Below are positions 57,985-64,000 of a stretch of DNA of 64,000 bases, piece after piece; the first letter of the stretch is position 1, and each line of letters starts with the position of its first letter. The DNA comes from Maribellus sediminis. Its GTDB lineage: Bacteria > Bacteroidota > Bacteroidia > Bacteroidales > Prolixibacteraceae. The notes beneath the pieces are model-generated. The model was not told the origin of the DNA, did no database searches, and saw nothing but the letters and a program-made list of their open reading frames with translations. The DNA lies in the NCBI RefSeq assembly GCF_011799805.1, contig NZ_WXUB01000001.1, forward strand, positions 1,302,001 to 1,366,000, given 5' to 3'. A program made the position numbers and the translations under genes.

Positions 57985-58698
57985 ATGAGTTACAGGGAAG
58001 AAATACTTTTCACCAATTTCAGCAAGGAAAGAAATGGAAAAGAAACAAACGGGAAACATCACGATACCTTAGGCGATAATCATGTTGCCACATCAATTGA
58101 TACCCCTTTGCGCAAGGATGCATTTGAACTAAGCGATGAACAAAAAATAGCGCTTATTGAAGACAAGTTTCGCGATATTATGCAAGTAATCGGACTTGAT
58201 CTTAACGACGATAGTTTGCAGGGAACACCGCATCGTGTGGCCAAAATGTTTGTTCAGGAAATCTTTTACGGGCTGAATCCGGCGAATAAACCCAAAATCT
58301 CGGTTTTCGACAATAAATTCAAATACGGTGAAATGTTGCTGGAAAAGAACATCAATATGAACTCGTTTTGCGAGCACCACTTTTTACCAATCGTTGGAAA
58401 AGCACACGTGGCTTACATTTCGAGCGGCGAGGTGATCGGGTTAAGCAAAATCAACCGGATTGTAGATTATTTTGCACGCCGCCCACAGGTGCAGGAACGC
58501 CTGACGGTACAAATTGCCGCCGAACTCAAAAAGGTGTTGAAGACCGATGATGTGGCAGTGGTGATCGACGCCAAACACATGTGTGTTTCGTGCCGCGGCA
58601 TCAAAGACGAAAGCAGCACGACCATTACCGCAGAATATTCGGGTAAATTCAAGGAAAAAGATACACGCGAAGAATTTCTGAAATACCTGAATCTGTAA
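57985..58698 (+). CDS. folE: GTP cyclohydrolase I
   Basis: This 237-residue enzyme converts GTP to 7,8-dihydroneopterin triphosphate for folate or related pterins. The zinc ligands are visible: the Cys and His of SFCEHHFLPIVGKAHVAYI (about 130-148), and the second Cys in HMCVSCRGIKDESS (about 201). GTPHRVAKMFVQEIFYGL (about 78-95) and IGLSKINRIVDYFARRPQVQ (about 152-171) are typical. The first 45 residues are a variable polar extension rich in Asn, Lys and His. It stands alone and is convergent with the Tat-signal protein gene, 10 bp away. Confidence 0.97.
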   Translation: MSYREEILFTNFSKERNGKETNGKHHDTLGDNHVATSIDTPLRKDAFELSDEQKIALIEDKFRDIMQVIGLDLNDDSLQGTPHRVAKMFVQEIFYGLNPANKPKISVFDNKFKYGEMLLEKNINMNSFCEHHFLPIVGKAHVAYISSGEVIGLSKINRIVDYFARRPQVQERLTVQIAAELKKVLKTDDVAVVIDAKHMCVSCRGIKDESSTTITAEYSGKFKEKDTREEFLKYLNL

Positions 58699-58708
58699 AA
58701 CTACCGAT

Positions 58709-59188
58709 TCAGGATTTTCCTTCGAAATAGCTTTCCTGCATGCTTATAACCGATTTGTGAAATTCAGGAAAGCGCAACCACAGGTCTTTGTCGCAGTTTT
58801 TTAACGATTTGCATTCAATACAGGAGTCGAACTTCTTTTTGATTGCGCAGCTGCGAACAGTGCAGTTGGTCATCACAACTCCTGCAGGCTTGTCATCATT
58901 TTTACATCCGAAACAGAAAATTTTGTCGGCAGAGAATTCTACATGGTAACGTTCTTTGATTTCCCACTGATCATAAGCTGCTTTTTTTAGCGTTGAATCA
59001 TTTTTCAGGGAAGCTTCCAAAAACTGGCAGTCTTTGGGGCAGGTATAGCCGCAGTAATTCAGTTTTTTCGGATCTTGTACCTCGTCCTGTGGAAAAGAGA
59101 AGGCCAGTAATTTTCCCGAAACAAGTAGGGCGCATCCGGCAATGGAAGAGTTTCTGATAAATTGGCGACGGTCAGATTGAGTTCTCAT
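58709..59188 (-). CDS. Tat-signal cysteine-rich protein (DUF3795-like)
   Basis: I start at the ATG at 59188 (159 residues, MRTQSDRRQFIRNSSIAGCA), which puts the twin-arginine motif DRRQFIR at residues 6-12; a longer frame from 59227 is possible. A short hydrophobic segment follows. The mature part carries nine cysteines in a DUF3795-like pattern: NYCGYTCPKDCQF (about 46-58), IFCFGCKNDDKP (about 92-103), MTNCTVRSCAIKK and FDSCIECKSLKNCDKDLW. Such patterns can bind zinc or a cluster, though no cofactor is established. Tat export implies folding in the cytoplasm. It is a single gene convergent with folE. Confidence 0.75.
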   Translation of the reverse strand: MRTQSDRRQFIRNSSIAGCALLVSGKLLAFSFPQDEVQDPKKLNYCGYTCPKDCQFLEASLKNDSTLKKAAYDQWEIKERYHVEFSADKIFCFGCKNDDKPAGVVMTNCTVRSCAIKKKFDSCIECKSLKNCDKDLWLRFPEFHKSVISMQESYFEGKS

Positions 59189-59341
59189 ACTTGGTAGTAT
59201 TGGTTTTTGATTAATAGACAATTGCAAACGAACTTACCCTTAAGGCACTTTATTCTGAATGCTGCTTTCGTGTGCGTTAATTGTTCACAAAATCTTCATT
59301 ATTTACGTGTGTATCAATTCTTCGTCACGGTCAAAATGTAT

Positions 59342-59349
59342 TAACTTTG
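59342..59349 (+). promoter_or_regulatory. -7 box for glyA
   Basis: TAACTTTG matches TAnnTTTG and would start transcription about 20 bases before the glyA ATG (59376). The -33 element is not a clear TTTG. Confidence 0.4.
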
Positions 59350-59375
59350 AGCCTTAAAATTTTAAACCAGGAAAA

Positions 59376-60656
59376 ATGAAGAGAGATACTGCGGTTTTTG
59401 ACATTATAAAAAAGGAACACGAACGCCAGTTAAGCGGAATCGAATTAATTGCGTCGGAGAACTTTGTCAGCGATCAGGTGATGGAAGCTATGGGTTCGGT
59501 GCTGACCAACAAATATGCAGAAGGCTACCCGGGGAAAAGGTATTACGGAGGTTGCCAGTTTGTTGACGAAAGCGAACAACTTGCCATCGACCGCATCAAG
59601 AAGATCTACGATGCAGAATGGGCGAACGTTCAGCCGCACTCAGGAGCTCAGGCAAACGCTGCGGTTTTGAGTGTTATTTTGAAACCCGGAGATACTTTTC
59701 TTGGTTTGGATCTTTCGCACGGAGGTCACCTTTCGCACGGTTCGCATGTAAACTCATCGGGCATTTTATACAATCCGGTGGCTTACAAAGTAAAAGAAGA
59801 TACCGGAATGGTGGATTACGACGAAATGGAAGCTTTGGCCATCGAGCACAAACCAAAACTGATTATTGGTGGAGCATCGGCTTACAGTCGTGAGTGGGAC
59901 TACAAACGCATGCGCGAAATTGCTGATAAAGTGGGCGCACTGTTTATGGTAGATATGGCTCACCCTGCAGGTTTAATTGCAGCCGGTTTGCTCGATAATC
60001 CATTGAAATATGCTCACGTTGTAACATCTACAACGCACAAAACATTACGTGGTCCGCGTGGTGGAATCATTCTTATAGGGAAAGATTTTGAAAATCCATG
60101 GGGAATTACAACACCCAAAGGTGTGGTACGTACAATGTCATCTTTGCTGGATTCAGCTGTTTTCCCGGGACAACAGGGTGGACCGCTTGAACATGTAATT
60201 GCAGCTAAAGCCGTTGCTTTTGGCGAAGCCCTCGAGCCGGAATACAAAGAATACCAGGCCCAGGTAAAAAAGAATGCTGCAGTAATGGCACAGGCTTTTG
60301 TTGATTTGGGATACAAAGTTATTTCAGGTGGAACCGACAACCACTCGATGTTGATCGACCTGCGTACCAAATATCCTGAGATTACAGGTAAACTGGTTGA
60401 AAATACCATTGTGAATGCTGAGATCACAGTAAACAAAAACATGGTTCCTTTCGACAGCCGCTCACCGTTCCAGACTTCTGGTTTGCGTGTGGGAACACCG
60501 GCCATTACCACCCGTGGTGTTAAAGAAGACCTGATGCCGGTTATCGTTCAGCTAATCGACGACGCTATTGCCAATATCGACAACGATAAAATGATCAAAT
60601 CAATTGGCGAAAAAGTACACGGAATGATGAAAGATTATCCGCTTTTTGCGTATTAG
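59376..60656 (+). CDS. glyA: Serine hydroxymethyltransferase
   Basis: This 426-residue PLP enzyme interconverts serine and glycine with tetrahydrofolate, the main source of one-carbon units. Lys222 in [14 protein letters not shown] forms the Schiff base. [20 protein letters not shown] (about 20-39), [28 protein letters not shown] and [20 protein letters not shown] (about 364-383) are all family signatures. Length is normal. It is monocistronic, with a -7 box and a strong terminator, and lies next to folE in the same cellular supply chain for folates. Confidence 0.98.
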   Translation: MKRDTAVFDIIKKEHERQLSGIELIASENFVSDQVMEAMGSVLTNKYAEGYPGKRYYGGCQFVDESEQLAIDRIKKIYDAEWANVQPHSGAQANAAVLSVILKPGDTFLGLDLSHGGHLSHGSHVNSSGILYNPVAYKVKEDTGMVDYDEMEALAIEHKPKLIIGGASAYSREWDYKRMREIADKVGALFMVDMAHPAGLIAAGLLDNPLKYAHVVTSTTHKTLRGPRGGIILIGKDFENPWGITTPKGVVRTMSSLLDSAVFPGQQGGPLEHVIAAKAVAFGEALEPEYKEYQAQVKKNAAVMAQAFVDLGYKVISGGTDNHSMLIDLRTKYPEITGKLVENTIVNAEITVNKNMVPFDSRSPFQTSGLRVGTPAITTRGVKEDLMPVIVQLIDDAIANIDNDKMIKSIGEKVHGMMKDYPLFAY

Positions 60657-60678
60657 GAATTAAAAACCGAACAACATA

Positions 60679-60716
60679 AAACCCTAAGGGAGCTTTGCAC
60701 CCTTAGGGTTTTTCTT
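60679..60716 (+). terminator. Terminator after glyA
   Basis: A perfect 12-bp stem (60679-60690 with 60700-60711) around a nine-base loop runs into TTTTTCTTTT. Confidence 0.9.
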
Positions 60717-60732
60717 TTACTTTTGGTAGGTT

Positions 60733-60776
60733 GGCGAACGCCGCCGATCCATCCCGATGAGCTTTGCCGAATCGGG
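60733..60776. repeat. Palindromic intergenic repeat
   Basis: Between the glyA terminator and the permease gene are two inverted repeats, GGCG-AA-CGCC (60733-60742) and CCCGAT...ATCGGG (60753-60758 with 60771-60776). They resemble small REP-type elements; the ATCCCGA core also occurs in the broken tRNA half at 56.6 kb. Confidence 0.45.
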
Positions 60777-60798
60777 GAAACTCTGAACTCAATTCGTT

Positions 60799-61554
60799 AT
60801 GGAATGGTACCTTATTTTAGCTTTAATCGGAACCGGAATTGCAGCCGGTTTTATTAATACCACAGCCGGAGGTGGTTCAATGCTCACACTTCCTTTGTTG
60901 ATGTTTTTGGGTTTGCCGGCCAATGTGGCTAACGGTACTAACCGGGTTGCAATTCTGCTGCAGAATGTAATCGGTGTTCAAACTTTCAGAAAAAAGCAGG
61001 TGCTCGATTTAAAAACCGATTACAAACTTGCAATACCTGCCATCATCGGATCGGTTATCGGGGCTTTGGTTGCGGTAGAAATAAATGTGGAGTTGCTAAA
61101 AAATATCATTGCAGGTTTAATGGTTCTGTTGTTGCTTGTTGTGGTATTAAAACCCGACGTTTGGATAAAGGAACGCGCCGGTTCAACACTGGCAAAACCT
61201 ACCGTTTTACAATATATAATTTTCTTTTTTATTGGTTTGTATGGTGGCTTTATTCAAATGGGTGTTGGCTTCTTTTTACTCGCCGGACTTGTGCTGGGCT
61301 GTGGTCAGGATCTGGTTCGGGCCAATGCAATCAAGGTTTTTATTGTACTGATTTATACTGTTTTTTCATTGGGGATATTTATTTACAACAAGCAGGTTGA
61401 TATTTTAGCCGGATTGATCCTGGCAGCCGGGAACATGTTTGGAGCCTGGCTGGGGGCCAACTTCGCCGTAAAAGGCGGTGCAAAATATGTGAGGTACGTT
61501 CTCATTTTGGCCATGATCATTGTGATCTTAAATTTGTTTGGATTGTTTGGTTAA
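60799..61554 (+). CDS. TSUP (TauE/SafE) family membrane permease
   Basis: This 251-residue protein has about eight hydrophobic helices and the family signature at residues 13-45 (AGFINTTAGGGSMLTLPLLM, then NVANGTNRVAILLQN), which is repeated in the second half (GGFIQMGVGFFLLAGLVLG). TSUP proteins export or import sulfite, organosulfonates or related small anions. The presence of many sulfatases in the window makes sulfite or sulfate handling an attractive idea, but the gene is distant from them and no link is shown. Confidence 0.9.
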   Translation: MEWYLILALIGTGIAAGFINTTAGGGSMLTLPLLMFLGLPANVANGTNRVAILLQNVIGVQTFRKKQVLDLKTDYKLAIPAIIGSVIGALVAVEINVELLKNIIAGLMVLLLLVVVLKPDVWIKERAGSTLAKPTVLQYIIFFFIGLYGGFIQMGVGFFLLAGLVLGCGQDLVRANAIKVFIVLIYTVFSLGIFIYNKQVDILAGLILAAGNMFGAWLGANFAVKGGAKYVRYVLILAMIIVILNLFGLFG

Positions 61555-61578
61555 GCGTACAACAGTAGATAACGAAGA

Positions 61579-61635
61579 CTCCGTTCATCGGAGCGAATTC
61601 TCCCCTCGAGGGGAGTGCCCGAAGGGAAGGGGTGA
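61579..61635. repeat. REP-like palindromic cluster before the CobW-type gene
   Basis: Within 57 bp there are a CTCCG-TTCAT-CGGAG hairpin (61579-61593), a perfect 16-bp palindrome CTCCCCTCGAGGGGAG (61600-61615) and a CCC-GAA-GGG hairpin (61618-61626) followed by AAGGGGTG. This composition is seen in interspersed repeats of Bacteroidota. It ends 25 bp before the next start codon. Confidence 0.6.
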
Positions 61636-61659
61636 TTAACTTTTAAATACAGTTTCGAT

Positions 61660-62577
61660 TTGCAGCACAAAACTAAAATACCAGTCACAGTTATCACCGG
61701 TTTTCTGGGGGCCGGGAAAACCACTTTTATCAATAACCTTCTTCAAAAGTACCAGGGACGGAAATTTGCATTGGTGGAGAATGAATTTGGCGAGGTGGCT
61801 ATCGATACCAAACTGATAAAAGGTGTTGATGCCAGTCAGATGTTCGAATTGAAACAAGGCTGTATTTGCTGTACCATTACCGATGAATATGAACTGGTAT
61901 TACAGGAATTGGCCGAACGTTTTCTGGATGTAGAACATTTGCTGATTGAAACGACCGGCGTGGCTGATCCGGCCGGTGTTATCCAGCCTTTTTTTCACGA
62001 CGAGCAACTAAAGGAACTGTATCAGTATAACGGGACCATCTGTTTGCTGGATACTTTGCATTATAAGGATCAGCCGGAGAAAGAGCTTACTATGAAACAG
62101 CTGGCTGTGGCCGACCTTATACTTGTAAATAAATCGGAAAAGCTAGATAAGAGGTCTACAGCTGATATTAAATCTGAACTTCGCGCTATCAATCCATTTG
62201 CTGTTGTTGATTTTACCTCATTTGGTCAAGCTGAAGAAATTGAATTAGATCAACTCCAAGAGAAGGAGCGGTCGGTTTTCGATTTTGTGAGTTTGGCTTC
62301 TTCACACACACACATTCAAACAAAAACGTATAAGTTCGACCACCTGTTGAGCAGGGAAGAGTTTATGCGTAACCTGGAATACACCATCGACATTTATAAA
62401 CGAGAGATTTACCGGGTAAAAGGAGTGCTGTACTTTCAAAACGAGCCTTTTGAATACATTCTTCAGGGCGTTGGCGGCAGTTTCGAATTGATCGAGGGAG
62501 ATCCTTACCTAAAGCCCGGTGAAAGTAAAATTGTGTTTATCGGGAAACTGGAAAATGTAAAGTTCCGATCAGTTTAA
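61660..62577 (+). CDS. CobW/G3E family GTP-binding protein
   Basis: The only plausible start is a TTG at 61660 (305 residues); in-frame stops lie just upstream and no ATG exists. The Walker A is GFLGAGKTTFINNLL (about 12-26), the CXCC metal motif is GCICCTI (about 66-73), ETTGVADPAGVIQPF (about 99-113) is the switch, and LVNKSEKLD replaces the usual NKxD. A C-terminal CobW-like domain is present (about 225-305). G3E GTPases act as metal chaperones, for zinc, cobalt or iron. It overlaps the end of the convergent AEC transporter gene by 9 bp. The target metal is not visible. Confidence 0.85.
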   Translation: MQHKTKIPVTVITGFLGAGKTTFINNLLQKYQGRKFALVENEFGEVAIDTKLIKGVDASQMFELKQGCICCTITDEYELVLQELAERFLDVEHLLIETTGVADPAGVIQPFFHDEQLKELYQYNGTICLLDTLHYKDQPEKELTMKQLAVADLILVNKSEKLDKRSTADIKSELRAINPFAVVDFTSFGQAEEIELDQLQEKERSVFDFVSLASSHTHIQTKTYKFDHLLSREEFMRNLEYTIDIYKREIYRVKGVLYFQNEPFEYILQGVGGSFELIEGDPYLKPGESKIVFIGKLENVKFRSV

Positions 62578-63498
62578 CAAAGCGATCCACAACGGAATAA
62601 TAATCACCGAAAGCAGTGTGCCCAGCACTACAATTCTAGCTACCAGTTTTGTTTCCAGTTTGTACTGAACAGCCAATGCGTAAGGTGTCAGTCCAAGCGG
62701 CATGGCAGCGTCGAGGATGGTAGCTTTTAGTTGCAGGTCATTTAATCCGGCGGTGTGAATACCGAAGTGCAGCAGAAAAGGGAAAACAAACATCGTAATT
62801 ACTACAAAAACAAAAACACGGATCCACTCACGGGGAGCGCCAATTTTATTCTGCCCGAGGAAAATTCCAAGCGAAAACAATACCACCGCGGTTACCGATT
62901 CAGCAAAAAGGCTGATGGTTTTATCGATAAACGAAGGGACCTTGATTTGAAATACAACAATAGCAACTCCCACAAAAACCGAAAGCAGCAATGGGTTTTT
63001 GACCAGGCTAAGTACCAACTTTTTCGGCTGAATGCCTTCTTCACCGGTTGCTTCGATGAGGATGATCCCAAGCGTCAGCAGCCAGAAAACATACACTGAA
63101 GAAAGAATGGCTGCCACCGGCAAAATTTCATCTCCAAAACTGTTACGCAGAACCGGAATACCGAGGTACGCCACGTTACCAAACGAAAGAATCAGGAAGA
63201 GCGAACTTCTCAGTTGCTTTGAGAATTTGAAGATGCGTGCAATGGGGAAGGCCAGCAACATGCAACCCGCGATGTATGCCGAATTGATAAGAATAAGCTG
63301 CGTATAGGATTCGCCCTGCGGATCGAGGTGCATCAGCGAAGCGATCACCAGTGCCGGGAATCCGATCCAGAGCGCATACTTGTTAAGTACATCAACCCAC
63401 GGACCGTGTGAGGCTTTGCTGCGCGAAAATAGTGTTCCGGTAAAAATAACGAGAAACAGGGGAGCAACCGTTTTCAGGGCCAGCAGGAAATGTGCCAT
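62569..63498 (-). CDS. AEC-family (auxin efflux carrier-like) transporter
   Basis: This 309-residue membrane protein has about ten hydrophobic helices in two five-helix halves with a more polar centre (around residues 130-175). Motifs fit the AEC/bile acid-sodium superfamily: SFGNVAYLGIPVLRNSFGDE (about 105-124) in the first half and an LDAAMPLGLTPYALAVQYKL segment (about 263-282) in the second, each with a glycine/proline break. AEC proteins export malate, malonate or small organic acids. It lies 10 bp downstream of the HAD phosphatase gene on the same strand, so the two may be co-transcribed. Substrate unknown. Confidence 0.88.
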   Translation of the reverse strand: MAHFLLALKTVAPLFLVIFTGTLFSRSKASHGPWVDVLNKYALWIGFPALVIASLMHLDPQGESYTQLILINSAYIAGCMLLAFPIARIFKFSKQLRSSLFLILSFGNVAYLGIPVLRNSFGDEILPVAAILSSVYVFWLLTLGIILIEATGEEGIQPKKLVLSLVKNPLLLSVFVGVAIVVFQIKVPSFIDKTISLFAESVTAVVLFSLGIFLGQNKIGAPREWIRVFVFVVITMFVFPFLLHFGIHTAGLNDLQLKATILDAAMPLGLTPYALAVQYKLETKLVARIVVLGTLLSVIIIPLWIALLN

Positions 63499-63508
63499 AA
63501 TACCCTTT

Positions 63509-64000
63509 TTACTTGTTAACGGGCAGCGCCCATTCGCCGTAACTGATGTGCTCGCGAACGTCGGTCACAAACATGCCCGCCTCTCTGGCTGCTGAAATAC
63601 CCAGATCGCCGTCTTCGAAAACCTGGCAAAATTGGGATTCAACGCCCATTAGTTCGGCACAGCGTACAAAGGTTTCGGGGTGTGGTTTGTGTTTCTCCAC
63701 ATCGTCGGCAGAAACAACAAAATCGAAATAATCCGTCAATCCCAATGCTTTCAGCTGCACTTCAGCGCTGCGGCCACTGGCACCGGTTCCAACTGCCATT
63801 GGCAATTTTCCGTGGTAGTTTTTTACAATGGCGATTACTTCTGCAACGGGCTCCAGCAAATGGGCCAGATCCCAAAACGATTGTTGCTTCAAACGCACCA
63901 GTACATTTGGATCTTCATCCAACTTGTATTGCTCAATTATTCGTTTGGCAAACTCGATGGTAGGCCGGCCCGTCATTTCGAAAATGATATTCGGATCAAA
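63509..64000 (-). CDS. HAD-family phosphatase, beta-phosphoglucomutase-like (N-terminus beyond window)
   Basis: The frame is open to the window end, so the true start and the first HAD motif (DxDxT) lie outside. The visible 163 residues show the second motif Thr/Ser (VGTGASGRSAEVQLKALGL, about 86-104 of the visible part), the Lys of motif III (SADDVEKHKPHPETFVRCAE) and the acidic motif IV (FEDGDLGISAAREAG). This matches YqaB/PGMB-type HAD enzymes that act on sugar phosphates. The AEC transporter follows 10 bp downstream. Confidence 0.88.
   Translation of the reverse strand, partial: FDPNIIFEMTGRPTIEFAKRIIEQYKLDEDPNVLVRLKQQSFWDLAHLLEPVAEVIAIVKNYHGKLPMAVGTGASGRSAEVQLKALGLTDYFDFVVSADDVEKHKPHPETFVRCAELMGVESQFCQVFEDGDLGISAAREAGMFVTDVREHISYGEWALPVNK

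Noticed and set aside
60014-60511. 165-residue minus-strand frame inside glyA
   Set aside because: It is the antisense of a highly conserved gene and shows no domain or signal.

Overview
The window reads as chromosome of a Bacteroidota bacterium, most likely a marine or sediment polysaccharide degrader (Marinilabiliales/Prolixibacteraceae-like; the family is an inference). The evidence is two SusC/SusD pairs, many SusD-type lipoproteins, a type IX secretion (T9SS) C-terminal tail, a hybrid two-component regulator, an ECF sigma/FecR pair, and promoters that fit the Bacteroidota TTTG-N19-TAnnTTTG pattern.

Region 1 (1-14.9 kb, minus strand) is a polysaccharide-utilisation-type locus. In transcription order it holds an ECF sigma factor, a FecR anti-sigma factor, SusC with an STN signalling domain, SusD, two discoidin (F5/8C) lipoproteins, a large T9SS-exported BNR/VPS10-like propeller protein and a CotH-kinase-like protein cut by the window edge. 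No glycosidase is visible in it. Region 2 (15-19.6 kb) has a secreted TIM-barrel glycosidase-like protein and a plus-strand three-gene operon (aldo/keto reductase, lactonase-like amidohydrolase, zinc alcohol dehydrogenase) that resembles an oxidative L-fucose-type route. Region 3 (19.6-30.2 kb, mostly minus) is about molybdenum cofactor: MocA-like cytidylyltransferase, XdhC, a Tat-exported molybdenum hydroxylase with its 2Fe-2S subunit, and moaA-moaD-moaE-moeB. A DUF5916 outer-membrane protein and a GH43 lipoprotein lie between the two molybdenum blocks.

Region 4 (30.5-57.8 kb, mostly plus) is a large sulfated-glycan locus. It has five complete Cys-type sulfatases plus the leftover tail of a sixth, a GH43_24/34-like enzyme, a GH2 beta-galactosidase, a beta-helix lipoprotein, an unassigned TIM-barrel lipoprotein, a hybrid two-component regulator, SusC/SusD and a 36-residue membrane microprotein just before SusC. 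A motif shared by the promoter regions of the first sulfatase and of the microprotein-SusC unit is a candidate regulator site. The enzyme set suggests a sulfated, galactose-containing glycan, but the substrate is inferred.

Region 5 (56-64 kb) is more ordinary: a tRNA-Ser/tRNA-Pro operon whose leader carries a broken tRNA-Ser half, a GH43-like protein, folE, a Tat-signal cysteine-rich protein, glyA, a TSUP permease, a CobW-type GTPase, an AEC transporter and a HAD phosphatase cut by the window end. Palindromic intergenic repeats occur here.
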